A DNA stretch of 64,000 nucleotides from Cordylochernes scorpioides (GCA_030710605.1 CP092869.1:13771295-13835294), one strand, 5' to 3'. Positions 1-11,305 are shown, counted from the stretch's first letter. Numbers and translations: made by a program. Notes: generated from the letters alone by a model not told the origin.

Positions 1-130
1 AGTAGAAGTTTGATTTATTTGTGAAAGGAAACATTCGCGTCTTAATGTATCGTCATTTCTATAGCAAATTGTATATAACTTAAATTTGCTGGAGGATGAT
101 ATTAATGTAACAAAAATGTCGCCTTTGAAA

Positions 131-396
131 ATTTCTTCTTCTTCTTTCTTATCTCCACTCAATCATATATTAGTATATCAAGTTGTGACTCTTGATGGTG
201 TCTGTTTGACAACCATTGGGTGAAGTAGAATGCGTCTGCCTTTGTCATTAAGACTGGGAGCACTACTCAGTAGCAGACCGACTTAGCTCCAAAAGAAATG
301 GCCACCTCTGACATGAGGAACAGATGCCATGTGCAGCTGCTCCTAACATGGAGTACAAACGCTGCTCATCCTGTATCCCTGGAGCCCTTACAGGGT
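131..396 (-). mobile_element. SINE-like retroposon, family A, copy 1
   Basis: Read on the minus strand this runs from a GC-rich head near 396 to an A/G-rich tail at 131-165 (TTCTTCTTCTTTC on the plus strand). It matches 49307-49566 in opposite orientation over almost its whole length, and that copy has a clear target-site duplication. A short reading frame (324-578) overlaps it but is only a by-product of the repeat. No pol III boxes were recognised, so calling it a SINE rather than a 5'-truncated LINE tail is inference. Confidence 0.7.
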
Positions 397-917
397 ACTA
401 TCAGCATGGCCAGCTGAACCCAGGTTTTTTAGTGAGCTTGTTACTGCTCCCCCTCCTCCTTTTTCATCCGGGCTTGGGACTGGCAAAGGCGGAGTTGATA
501 TATGAAAATTTACCTATTGTATATTCACCTGAATTTGCCAAAACTGGTGTTGTATCTTATTCTTTATTTCAACTGTAACGTTTCCTATTTAGAAATAAGG
601 GAGATAGTCACAATACTTTGTGTTTTAATATTTAATTAAATTACAACAAGGTTAACCATAATATAGAAACAAAACTTATGCAAAATTAGAGAAAGAAATA
701 AAGTACAGCGCAGGAGAGTAGCAGCGACCGTACAGTAGCAGAGAGGAATCAGGTGTAGCTAGTTCGCCATGCTGCCTGATTGATCAGCAGTCCCAGGACT
801 TCCCTTTAGTCCATCTCACCTTCCCGGGTTCTGTCCCCTCTAAACCGAGCTAACCATGTTCCTATACGTGTGGATTTCAATTGTCTTCAGGCTAGTGCGC
901 TCCCCCTTCTGGCCCAT
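397..917. other. No gene seen; mixed-composition spacer
   Basis: The stretch contains a pyrimidine-rich segment (430-480) and a moderately GC-rich segment (720-905). I see no open frame with coding character, no tandem repeat and no terminal inverted repeats. Confidence 0.4.
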
Positions 918-1240
918 GATGGCAAGTTGAATTAGTAGCCTACTGCGACAATGTCGGCTTTCCTCATTCATATATTACACACACAATACTTTATTAAGAC
1001 CATCAGTCTTATACAGATTCACCACAGGAGGAAATAATAGATAGAGCTCCTATACTCCAGGCAGCGCAGCACCCAACAACACTCTCCAGGTCCGACACAT
1101 GTCCAATGGCCACACATTCCTTTGTGCATACGTTAAGGTTAGCGAATCTCTGAACAGGCTAGTGTGGAATCAGTCTTCGCTTTTCTCGTCCAAACGAACC
1201 ACGACATTCGGTTATTCTATTAATCTCCTCTGAACGGTGA
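918..1240 (-). mobile_element. Retroposon family C, copy 1
   Basis: Matches 9932-10261 in inverted orientation over about 320 bp. On its own sense strand the family ends with a short hairpin (AAGACCGGTGGTCTT in the best copy), then an AATAAA signal and a (TG)n tail, the layout of a LINE or SINE 3' end. Here the plus strand begins ACACACAATACTTTATTAAG at about 970. Other copies lie at 11470-11670 and 44213-44545, with more diverged ones at 33175 and 61065. Confidence 0.7.
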
Positions 1241-1549
1241 CTGTGGTCCTTCATATACCCTATACATATATAAAGAGATAGATGCAGGGTAAACTCCCCC
1301 ACGGGGTGTAGGTACATATAAGGAATGGGGTAGCCAAGAAAGCCTCAAGTCCAGCCACACCCTGGCTGCGTGTTGGCGTGCGCCACGCCCCAGCGGTCCT
1401 CCTGCGATGACAACAAGAGGCTCCTTGACTGCAGAGTTTCTGAGACCAAAGTAAAAACTCTTCCATATTCTACTGGTTAATGGACCCTTCTATGAATGCA
1501 TCGACAGCCAATCCTAAGATTTATCAAAATTTTACCTCAATAATAAAAG

Positions 1550-1948
1550 TACAGGGTGATCCAAAAGTCCCGCACAACTTAAAAAATTAATAACTCCGCG
1601 AATATTCGCGCTAGAGCAATGAGGTAAACACCATTGTGTTCAGGATGCAATGGGATTTTTTATGGCAAATAATGTAAAATTCGAAATTGATTTTAGTTAC
1701 AATTTTATTAGCCAGATGGCGCTCTACCAGAATCAGAGATTCCGCGGCCAAATTGTTTGATAAATTGAAAAATATAACTAATCGACACGTATTTTTCCTT
1801 TTTGAATACCAGGAAAGAACCCTAATAATATCAAATAACAAATTAATAAAACACCACTTCGCCAAAAGTATGAAGAATTGGTTAACGATTTTCAAATACA
1901 ATCAGAGATATGTAAAATAGGTAAATGCAAATTAAAACATGTAGCAAA
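1550..1948 (+). repeat. Mariner-type element end (left inverted arm)
   Basis: Begins TACAGGGTGATCCAAAAGTC, the style of a Tc1/mariner terminal inverted repeat with a TA target. It is matched base for base, with few differences, by the inverted copy at 9322-9720. The two arms enclose about 7.4 kb containing LINE debris and a mariner-like transposase remnant. They are either the long terminal repeats of one old composite element or two separate short copies in opposite orientation. Frames 1611-1901 and 1687-1920 are non-coding shadows of the arm. Confidence 0.65.
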
Positions 1949-2111
1949 AATAAAATTGATATTTTAGATACGGTTTGTTTCCGAAGATAATAAATTTCTA
2001 ATATTTTTAATTCAACTCTCACTCAGTATCGATTATATTTATTTTAATTCATTTGAAAAATATGTATCTATCTCTGATAATTTATTTTACTCTGGAATGC
2101 CGTTGTTGTTG

Positions 2112-2905
2112 TCATGTCCAATAAAGAGCCTCAGATGTACCATGCATCTCCATCACATCAGCAGCAATGTCCACTATCTTGGGTGTGTAAAGCTCTGGGT
2201 CTATGTCAAATTTCTGCAAGGCTGCGGCCATTGCAGGACATGAGAATATGTGGGTAGGTGTAAGTTCCACACCAGGACAATTGTTGCATGCCCTATAGGT
2301 TCTTGTGCCATCTGGATGTATTGTCATTCCTTTATAGTGTTTTGTTCTAAGTCTTGTTATAGTTTTTGTCATTTTTCTCTCAGAGTTTATTTCGCATTTT
2401 GATCTTTTCTTATTTTTTTTGTTTAATTATCTTGTATTCTGACAAAGAATCAGCGTCAAATAATGACATTTGTTCTTTTCTTTGGCTCAACTTTCTGGCT
2501 TCCTTTGTCAATTCAAATGCCATTTCATTACCTCCGATCCCAGCATGGGCAGGGATCCAATGTAGAATGCAGTTATTCTCCAATGGTTCCAGTTGGGTAA
2601 GTAACGAGTGTATTTTCTGTGTGATTTTAGTATTGCCCTTCTGAATTGCTTCTAGAGCGGATATGGAGTCGCTGTATATTAAAATTCCTTCTGCTTGATG
2701 CAGGGATGGTTGGTTAAGGCATACATCAAGGGCTTTCCAGATAGCTGTCAGTTCACAAGTGAAGTTTGACGAAATCTGTCCTGCTCCTTCTTTGATTTTG
2801 ATGTTTGTTCCATCTTGCAGTATTATGTTAATTCCGGCCCCTCCATTACTCAGGGTAAGGTCTGAAGATCCATCTGTATATGCTGTTAAAGGGCGTGCCT
2901 AGCAT
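2112..2905 (-). pseudogene. Jockey-like LINE: RNase H domain and C-terminus
   Basis: Reading leftward from about 2905, the translation shows an RNase H domain. TDGSS holds the first catalytic Asp, CELTAIWKAL the Glu, YSDSISAL the second Asp, then HWIPAHAGIGGNE. The final catalytic Asp expected after GNExA is Phe (GNEMAFEL), so the domain would be impaired. The frame breaks at an 8-A homopolymer (about 2411-2418). With seven A the frame continues into the C-terminal tail (2372 down to 2112), which contains a Cys/His cluster (CNNCPGVELTPTHIFSC). The stop is followed immediately by a (CAA)n tail (2100-2111), the 3' end. The 5' part is lost where an opposite-strand LINE begins near 2905. The extreme 3' end recurs at 31726, 33985, 47645 and 48608. 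Confidence 0.85.
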
Positions 2906-2929
2906 TTTTAATCAAGAATTTGTACTATG

Positions 2930-5900
2930 AGGACATAGCCGTTAATATTCCAAACACATTAGACCTTGAAACCCAAGGTATCAAAGTCTACCTCAATCAA
3001 AACAAAGCCATCAACATATTACAATATGTATCACCCTCCAAACAATACATTTATTGACGATGGAACAATGGCTCAATTTCTTACAGACAACACTATTATT
3101 TTAGGTGACCTTAATGCCAAACATCAACTATGGGGATGTTCTACGCCAAACCCAAGAGGCAAAATACTATCAAACATATTTGACGACAATGCCTTCATGT
3201 GCTTAAATGATGGGAATCCTACCCATCATTCCTACAGCTATAATACTGCACAAGCCCTTGATATAAGGTTTTACTATCCTGACATTTTCCACAAATGCAA
3301 ATAGCAAATATTAAAAGGTTTTGAAAGTGATCATTTGCCTAATTTGATAGAAATTAGCACCAAGACCAAAACTAGCTCAATTAAGAAAAATTATGGAACT
3401 TCAAAAAGGCTAATATGATATCTTTCGAAAACACCATTATTAAAGCAGCCAAAGGTTCAATACCAAGAGGTTATATTAAGAAATGGATTCCAAATTATAC
3501 ACACCAGGCAAAAAATATTCAAACACTTATAACTAAAATAAATGAACTACAAAAAAGTGAACCCAAAACCAAACAAATTGTAGAACTGAACTGAACATTG
3601 TGATTGCAAAAATAAAAAGATTATACGTAAATGTGAAAAGGGAAAAATAGAAACAAATTTGTGAAAACCTGAACCCAAGAAACCCAAATACAAAACTTTG
3701 GAATTTGGCAAAACAAATTGGCAGAGTCCAGCCACAAACTGAAAACACAAATATGATTGAGAATACAGATGGTACACCAGCAACTAATGACAAAATTGCT
3801 GCCAATCTTTTAGGTAATTCATATCAAATAAGTAGTAAAATCAAGGTTGAAAAAAGGCCCGAAAGATTATTCATGACTGTAAAAATGTCACCAGCACTCA
3901 TAATATTTTCAATGAAAAAAATCAATATGAAAGAGCTAGCTTATGCATTAGAAAACACTGACCTAAACAAGACTCCTGGGCCAGATGGAATCCATGGCCG
4001 AATGATATCAAACTTGGGCAAAATTGGCAAAGAAAGACTTCTTAATATTTTCAATATCTCCTGGAAAACTGGAAAATTGCCTCAAGACTGTAAAAATGCA
4101 GCAATAATTCCCATTAAAAAACTTTACAAATCTGCTGATGACCCAAAAAACTACCGACCTATCTCCCTCACAAATATTTGCTGCAAATTAATGGAAAAAA
4201 TTATATTCAGACGACTCACCTACCACCCCGACACAAGAAATCTCTTACCAGAAGAACAATATGGATTTAGGAAAGGACATGGGACAATAGTCCAACTCTT
4301 ATTTTTCACACAAAAGGTAAAAGATGCACAAAACAAAAAGCCAACTAACCACACCATAGCTGCTTTTTAGACCTTACACAAGCTTTTGATAAGGGGTATG
4401 GAAAAACAAGTTAATTACAAAATTATACAAACATTTCAAAATTGATGGAAAAGCTATCACTTGGATAAATGATTCCCTTAAAAATATATACATCAGGGTC
4501 AAATATAATGGCACTCTATCTAAAACCTTCAAATTGTACCAAGGATTACCACAAGGATCAGTCCTTAGCCCAACTCTCTTCACCCTATTTATTGCAGGCA
4601 TAGAAGACAAATTTTCACATAAAACCAATATTGGACTTTTCGCTGATGACATTATTCTATGGAGCAGCAACACTAACTGGAAAAAAGCTGAAAGAGATTT
4701 GAACAAGACTATTCTCCACCTAGAAAAATTTGCTAATAAACATAAATTAGAATTTAACCCCCAAAAATCTGAAACCTGTCTTTTTACTACCGATAAGAAA
4801 CTATACAAAATAAGACCAAATATTATTCTGAAAGAACAACAATTGCAATATAATAAACATCCTAAATATCTCGGCTACACCCTGGATCCAGAAATTAACT
4901 CCAGTAAACATATTGAAGGAGTTGTTAGAAAAGGAAGAGACCGACTAAAAATCTTGAAATATATTTCAGGAAGAGTGGAGAGCTGAAGCAACAACACTAA
5001 AATTAACTTACACATCTCTAATGAGACCTATCTTGGAATATGGATATCGAATCTATGGTACAGCATCTGAAACAAATCTAAAAACACTGGAAAGGATACA
5101 ACTAAATGCACCTAGAATTATTACAGGTCTTCGAAATACCTGCCCTAATAATATTGTACTTTGCGAGGCAGACATTATGCCCTTAAAGGATAGAATAAGC
5201 TACAATCTGCCAAAATATATGAACAAAATCAAGAGTTATGAAAATAAACACAGAACTTTCAATTACATACTTATTTGGGAACCCAATATAAGACTCAAAA
5301 AAGAAGGCCCTCTCCACCTGGCCAAAAGAAATGGATTTTTAAAATATAAAGTGGAAAAATATTATTTAGCTGAAAAAATATCTACATGCGAACCACTAAC
5401 AAAATGTTTTTTTTTAATGCCACTTTAAACGAGCCCACCAACAAACAATACCAAAATCCAGAATACTTAAAACAATTATCATTAGAAATAATTAATAAAA
5501 TTCCTAAAAATGCAATAACTATCTATACCGATGGTAGCAGAGACGAGTTGGGACACACTGGCAGTGGCTCTCTCATTAAACCCACAAATGGCAATGAGAA
5601 AATGAACAGAAGAAACCCAGATTTTTGCTCAATCTTCAGATCAGAACTTATAGCCACATATTGTTGCACCAGGCTGCGGCTTGGCAGACTCTTCAGCCCT
5701 GATTCTCTCCTGTGCTGGGTCTTGCATCTTACCAGAGCGTGTTTCAACCATCCTACAAATTTATAAAAGGGAATAATGAGATAAGTCTACTTTTAGTAGC
5801 CTCCAGAATCCTTTATTTATTTTCTCACATCAAAGAGAGCAGTGAAGTCACACGTGTACCTAAATACAAATAATGACAATCTAAATAATCTGTGTTTTAA

Positions 5901-6350
5901 ATAAATATCATAGAATATTTTATATAAAAATAAATAAATATATAATTTAAATTTCAAATATATTAAAATTAATATAAGAAATACGCCATTAATCATGATG
6001 TAACAATATGAAGTCTTAAAATCCATCAGAAATACTAAACATCACGATATGTGGATTCCTAATCATAGTAGAAGTGCCATACAACACTTGAGTCACACAG
6101 GGGAACTTAGAGACAAAGTAAGCAGGAACATAATTGGTTATCTCCAAAAACTCTCAATACCTCAAAAATTCACCTTCAATGGATACCCTTACATATTAGC
6201 ATTGAAGGCAATGAATCTGCTGATGCGCTAGCGAAAAAAGGCACAAAAGAACCCTTGCTACAGAAAAATAAACTTACTTTTAAAGAAATAGAAACAGTAG
6301 CCAAAATAAACAAGAACTGGAGGGTCCCACCTAAGCACAGTTGGTACACC
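2930..6350 (+). pseudogene. Jockey-like non-LTR retrotransposon, broken (EN-RT-RNase H)
   Basis: A decayed LINE on the plus strand. Endonuclease remnant at 2966-3370 (ILGDLNAKHQLWG, then ESDHLP). Reverse transcriptase at 3900-4990, with TPGPDGIHGRMI, NYRPISLTN, the AFDK motif near 4385, GLPQGSVLSP at 4540 and the catalytic FADD at 4639-4650. A thumb-like region follows (5021-5400), then RNase H starting IYTDGSRDE at about 5523. RNase H is interrupted by a 344-bp LTR at 5662-6005 and resumes, ending in WIPLHISIEGNESAD (from about 6178) with the last catalytic Asp kept. Frameshifts or stops occur near 3303, 3595, 4366 (a shortened T run) and 4990, so it cannot make an active protein. The element appears to lose homology after about 6350, and its 5' end is missing. 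Confidence 0.85.
5662..6005 (+). mobile_element. Solo LTR-like element, copy 1
   Basis: A 344-bp insert starting TGTTGCACCAGG and ending GATGTAACA (TG...CA, short inverted ends), flanked on both sides by ATAT. Removing it together with one ATAT rejoins the LINE RNase H reading frame, so the ATAT is a 4-bp target duplication. A 4-bp duplication and TG/CA ends fit a Gypsy-type solo LTR; some Drosophila Gypsy elements also favour ATAT. Poly(A)-like AATAAA sequences lie inside. Related copies are at 17961-18627 and 30357-30680. A short DNA transposon with ATAT target preference is the alternative. Confidence 0.6.
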
Positions 6351-6759
6351 CTAGAAGCAGATGGCCACCCAGACCTTTCAGTCCACAAGCCGGCATGCGA
6401 AGCATGCCCTTCGCTACTATTCTGTTCAACTCATAAGCCAAGTAACGGTATCCAAGCTAGTGCTTGGACATTGTGCCTGGAAACACCACCTCCCAGACAA
6501 CGTGTCTGGAAGGATTTCTATACCGGTGGCCTTTAATCACAGCAAAATAGGAAACTATCTACTGTGTCCAGCAGGGACCGCGGGGAGGCAGCCCCCGGTC
6601 GACTCTGTTCACTCACAGCTGAGGAAAAGCTCAGCTGCCACGTCGTGGGCTTTCTCAGGAAGCTTGCTGTGATTTCTCAGCAGCTTACTCTCGATCGCGC
6701 CCCTCGCCCTCCTTCTCTCTTCCTGCACACCCACTACCCTTGTTTGGCTTCAGTATTGG
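6351..6759. other. GC-richer insert, no gene recognised
   Basis: This stretch is visibly GC-richer than its neighbours (for example 6560-6700) and sits between two LINE fragments. Three overlapping plus-strand frames are open for 60-100 codons, but none resembles a family I know and none has matching start or splice context. It could be an unrecognised insertion or a captured fragment. Confidence 0.3.
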
Positions 6760-7850
6760 CACTATAATTGATATCTTCCAATTCTTTGGTAGTTTACCAG
6801 TTTGCCATGAAATGTTCAGTATTCGTAGGAGTTGATTATTAGCTTTGACTTCAAAGTGTTTAATCATTTGACCAAAGATTAGATTATCTCTTGGTGACCT
6901 CTTGGATTTTTTTATTGATGAGTTTAGCTCATTCAGTGTGAAGTCTCTCGAGAAAATATCTTGTTGATGGAAGTTTCTTGCTTGTGTTTAACTAACTGGT
7001 TTATATCATTTTTAGAGTCCTGTCTTCATTCGTATAGTTGAGTATGGAAGTGCTTGAAAGATATTCAGCAATTATGTCAGCCATCTGTTTGTTCTCATTC
7101 TCGCTGTTCTATTCATATCGGTTAGAGTATTGGAGGATTGGTGTTGGTTTTGATTGTTCTCTAACACTCTAATTATATTCCAGTGTTGGCTGTCCTTTCT
7201 TGGATCCATTTTTTTCGCAGAATTCTGCCATTTTTCTTGTTTGAATATGCAAATTTTTTGTTATATTTTGTGAATAATTTCAATGAGTTCCTTTCTGTTT
7301 TATTTATTTTAAGAAGTCCGTTGATATTGATATCTAAGGTATCCACAGGTCTTTACGTCTACCTCTAGTTATCGATGCTCTTTTGCAGCTTTTTAAATGT
7401 TCGAAGAGAATTTTTCCAAGCTTTTGTCAAGCGTTCTGTAATTCAATTTTTCGTTGCACAGTTCTTCAAGCTTTTCTGTGAATTTTTTTCAAGTCGGCAT
7501 TCCTAAAGTTCCATGTTCTTTTATTCTAATGGACATTCTCAATTTTGAAGTTTAGGGTTGTTAAAATTGGTCTGTGGTCACTGATTGCACCTCTCAGGAT
7601 TTTCCATTGTGTTGTGGGTGCGATGTTGTAATTTATCGCTGTGATGTCTATTGCGGATTCTGTGCCTGTGGACTTAGATAGATAGGTGTTCTCTCCGTTA
7701 TTTAACGGTGTAAGGTCGAGGTCGGTTAGCATGTCCTCAACCTACTGACTTTTGTTATCCTGGACAGGTGATCCCCGAATTGAACTTCTGGCGTTAAATT
7801 CGCCGAAGTATGATTGTGATATCCGAAGACGCTTCACTTAATGTCTCTAT
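6760..7850 (-). pseudogene. Second LINE fragment: endonuclease C-terminus to RT start
   Basis: Read right to left: GEFNARSSIRGSP (about 7800-7760, the GDFNA-type endonuclease motif), then ISDHRPIL with the conserved Asp-His (7526-7732 frame), a linker, then the start of reverse transcriptase ILNISWQTGKLPKNWK followed by IIVPILKPN (6745-6867). It resembles the corresponding parts of the plus-strand LINE at 2930-6350, so it is likely the same clade. There is at least one internal stop in the endonuclease part (after NKSQ, about 7745). It is cut at the right by the transposase fragment and at the left near 6750. Confidence 0.75.
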
Positions 7851-7861
7851 TGTGTGTGCCC

Positions 7862-8585
7862 ATACAAAATGCAAAGATTTCACGAGCTGAAAGTTGGCGA
7901 TTTTGAGATGCGTCAAGAATTCGCTGCATGGGTTTTCCGGCAAATTGATATTGATGAAAACTGGCTGTCGAATGTTCTGTGGACAGATGATGCTCACTTT
8001 TCTCTAAACGGAGAATTTAACATTCAAAACAGCCGCATTTGGGCAACAGAAAACCCTAGGATTTTCACAGAAATGCCACTTTACCAGCCTAGAGTTACAG
8101 TTTTGTGTGGGTTCACTTCTTTTATTATTGGGTCATTTTTCTTTGAAAAATCAATGGAAGAACTTTTAAAACCGTTTTTGTAACTGGTGAACGTTATGAG
8201 AAAAGGGTATTCCCATATTGCAGGGTAAAAGCACTAAGCGAAATAACATTCATGAAAGATGGAGGACCTCCTCTTATCTCCCGAGGTGCCAAACAATTGC
8301 TGAAGGATACGTTCGGTGAAAATCGTGTGATAGGTCGCCACTTTATATACCAGTGGCCTCCAAGATCAACAGACTTGACGCCTTGCGATTTTTGTTTATG
8401 GGGATACATTAAATCGTGTGTTTATCGATGCTGGCCTACCACATTGGCCATGTTGAAGGCTTCTATCAGATGGCACGCTTTATCAATTTAACAGATATGT
8501 TATTTAATGCTGTCCATTCTGTCATTTATCGTCTGCAGGCGGTGATTGAGAATGAAGGGTGCCACATTGAGCAAGGATTGTGACC
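7862..8585 (+). pseudogene. Mariner-superfamily transposase, C-terminal two thirds
   Basis: DDE-type transposase. WTDDAHFSLNGEFNIQNSRI carries the first catalytic Asp (about 7985), FMKDGGPPL the second (about 8255), and WPPRSTDLTPCDFCLWGY the third. About 37 residues separate the second and third acidic residues, as in DD37D-type mariner relatives. The C-terminus VIYRLQAVIENEGCHIEQ ends at a TGA near 8582. Two frameshifts (about 8165 and 8470) break it, and the N-terminal DNA-binding part is missing. It lies between the inverted arms at 1550-1948 and 9322-9720, so it may once have belonged to that element. Confidence 0.8.
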
Positions 8586-9321
8586 TAATACAAGAGAGAA
8601 GGCAGTTACCTCATGTGTTGTATAAGCCGCCATGTATTATATTATCTATCAATATTTTGCAGCTCTTTGTGTTGGGATATGGGGATAATAAATGCTGTCC
8701 TCACATCTTGACTCTTTTTTTTTTGTGAACAGTAATATTTTGTTTGTCATTTGCCCACGTTTTATGTAGTGCAAACCAGAGTGCTATAACTTCTCGAATA
8801 ACACTGGTACACACAATTTTACCCCTTATGTTTAGTTTTTCGCTCATTAGAAGAAATACATAGATAATAGATAACATAGAAATACATACATAAGAAATAC
8901 ATGTAGCATAAGGAATATTTTCTGTACACCAGTAACTTTAGAAATTTTGTGAAAAAAAAATAATACAAAATGATTTTACTACCACGTTTTTCAACGCAAA
9001 AGGTCGATTTAAAATTTATTTTTATTTGAGGGGACACATTTTTAAAATTGTGTACAGTATAATAAACAATGATAACATTTGACAAGCCCATAGGATATTT
9101 GGAATAAAGTACGACAAATATATTTTGTCACTCCCCTCTATATTTCATTTGTTGGATCATGACAAATATCCAGTTAAATAGTCAAGGGTCGCCAATCAGT
9201 CAAGAAACTACACATTTCTTATAGCAAGAAATTCTATTAATAGTGCCATCATAATTTTTGGTACTGGCAGTATTTTTCAAACATTCAATCTATTTCACAA
9301 AACCTCATATAAAAATAAATA
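8586..9321. other. AT-rich spacer, nothing recognised
   Basis: AT-rich sequence with short poly(A) and poly(T) runs between the transposase remnant and the right arm. I see no coding frame of interest and no repeats. Confidence 0.4.
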
Positions 9322-9720
9322 TTTTGCTACATGTTTTAATTTGCATTTACCTATTTTACATATCTCTGATTGTATTTAAAATCGTTAAACAATTCTTCAT
9401 ACTTTTGGCGAAGTGGTGTTTTATTAATTTGTTATTTGATATTATTAGGGTTCTTTCCTGGTATTCAAAAAGGAAAAATACGTGTCGATCAGTTATATTT
9501 TTCAATTTATCAAACAATTTGGCCGCTGAATCTCTGATTCTGGTAGAGCGCCATCTGGCGAATAAAATTGTAACTGAAATCAATTTCGAATTTTTCATTA
9601 TTTGCCATAAAAAATCCCATTGCATCCTGAATACAATGGTGTTTACCGCATTGCTCTAGCGCAAATATTCGCGGAGTTATTAATTTTTAAAATAGTGCGG
9701 GACTTTTGGATCACCCTGTA
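9322..9720 (-). repeat. Mariner-type element end (right inverted arm)
   Basis: Inverted counterpart of 1550-1948, ending GACTTTTGGATCACCCTGTA. The frames 9258-9659 and 9356-9625 are the same non-coding shadows as in the left arm. Confidence 0.65.
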
Positions 9721-9931
9721 TATGCATATCAAGAAGGCTTCTAGAATGGAGACATGCAATTTTCAATGTGTCATATTGCAAAGATGTATTTATAAGACTA
9801 AAGTATAAACTACAGATGTATCTTCTATTCTACTGGTCAACAGTCCACACTACGAATGCATTTAGAACGACAGCAAATTCGCCATATCAAAGTTTTACCT
9901 TTATAAATTGTTGTTGTTTTTTTTTTTTTGG

Positions 9932-10261
9932 TTACTGTTCGGAGGAGATTAATAGAATCCCCGAATGCCGTGGTCCATTTGGATGAGAAAAGCGAAGACT
10001 GCTTCCACACTAGCCTGTTCAGTGGTTCGCTAACCTTAGCGTATGAACGAAGGAACGTGTGGCCATTGGAAATGTGTCGGACCTGGAAGCTGTTGTTGGG
10101 TGCTGCGCTGCCTGGAGTACAGGAGCTCTATCTATGCTTCCTTTCTTCCCGTGGTGAATCTGTATAAGACCGGTGGTCTTAATAAAGCTTTGTGTGTGTG
10201 TGTAATATATGAATGAGGAGCCGACATTGTCGTAGTAGGCTTCTAATTCAACTTGCCATCC
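9932..10261 (+). mobile_element. Retroposon family C, copy 2 (best 3' end)
   Basis: Sense-strand copy of family C. Its end shows a hairpin AAGACCGGTGGTCTT at about 10168-10182, then AATAAAGC and a (TG)n tail. The sequence beyond the tail (10206-10260) is also shared with 918-970, so the homologous unit extends past the simple 3' end. Confidence 0.7.
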
Positions 10262-10940
10262 ACATTGAATGAAATTACAATTATATATAAAACGGTATAC
10301 CTTGATCTGTTAAAGAAATAACAATTTTTCTAAATATTTAAAGAGATTGTTACCTCTTTATCAAATTTTGGCGTCTATTTTGAAACATAGGAGAGATGGC
10401 CTTTCCTTTTTAAGAGAATAGGTGCTCCTTTTTGCCTATTGGAGTGTTTTTCGTCTACAATTTCGTGTATAGAAGAAGATAAGAATGGGGTAGAGATACC
10501 AATGGGAACTCAATCGATCTGTACAAGAACTACGCGGTAGATGCTGGGTGGTCGAAGCAGGTATCTACTTTACGATTCGTTCCAGATTCACGCCTCTTCA
10601 CATCGCTGTGACACCCAGTTGTCAATTTCTTGGCGGTGGCTCCTTTGATATCGAGTTCTGTAATGGATAGATCGTCACATCATTCAATCTATCTTTCTCT
10701 ATTTCAAATCCAATTTCCAACATACAATACGTTATTATTTTAACTTAGTGTTTAGATGGGACTTTGGGGAAAGACATATTTATACATTAATAATCTTCAT
10801 CATCTTTCTTATCTCCACAAATTCAATTCTTGAATATAGATAGAACGCTATAACCTTGTGTTTAAATTGTGAAATATAAATAGGGATTTGGAAGCTAATA
10901 AATTCAGTCGGATATTAGCCAAAGGTTATCTCAAAAGTTC
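10262..10940. other. No gene seen
   Basis: AT-rich sequence with a small fragment of the family A/B tail (CTTTCTTATCTCCAC near 10802). Nothing else is recognised. Confidence 0.4.
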
Positions 10941-11165
10941 GAGACTGATAGCAAACAAGTACCATGAGGGAAAGTTGAAAAGCACTTTGAAGAGAGAGAG
11001 AGTTCAATAGTACGTGAAACCGTTCAGAGGTAAACGGGTGGGGCCTAGAACGGGAGCCCGCAGGGTCTTCGATTACACCTCTTTACAGTATTTGGATCCC
11101 TGTCCAACGGGACGTCACAACTGGTTGAGTTTGAGCTGTCGTGCGGATGCGTCCGATGTCTTTCC
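10941..11165 (+). pseudogene. 28S rRNA fragment (D2 region), degenerate
   Basis: Begins GAGACTGATAGCAAACAAGT, then ACCATGAGGGAAAGTTGAAA, GTACGTGAAACCGTTCAGAG and GTAAACGGGTGGGGCC. This is the highly conserved core before the D2 expansion of eukaryotic large-subunit rRNA. It is followed by D2-like sequence (CTGTCCAACGGGACGTCAC, GCTGTCGTGCGGATGCGTCC). Substitutions at conserved positions (ACCATGAGG for ACCGTGAGG, an extra AG in the GAGAGAG run, AACTGG for a GACCCG-like site) and the absence of flanking rRNA show a dispersed dead fragment rather than rDNA. The GC-rich open frame at 11014-11253 is only its shadow. Confidence 0.85.
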
Positions 11166-11305
11166 CACGGGATCGGTGCTGTTACAGGCGTTTTTCTTAA
11201 AACGTTGTTTTCCTTATTACTTAGCGAATAATATTATTACAGCGAATACATAATAATATATAATACAATTACTTTATTATGATACATTAGCGCGCCATCT
11301 GTTAT

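Noticed and set aside
324-578. 84-codon frame with a hydrophobic Leu-rich segment
   Set aside because: The first part is the antisense of a SINE-like retroposon; the Leu run comes from a pyrimidine tract.
1611-1920. Open frames of 77-96 codons on both strands, repeated at 9258-9659
   Set aside because: They are identical because the arms are inverted repeats; the sequence is a transposon end with AT-rich codons and no domain.
11014-11253. 79-codon GC-rich frame starting MKPFRGKRVGPRTG
   Set aside because: It is a translation of 28S rRNA sequence, not a protein gene.
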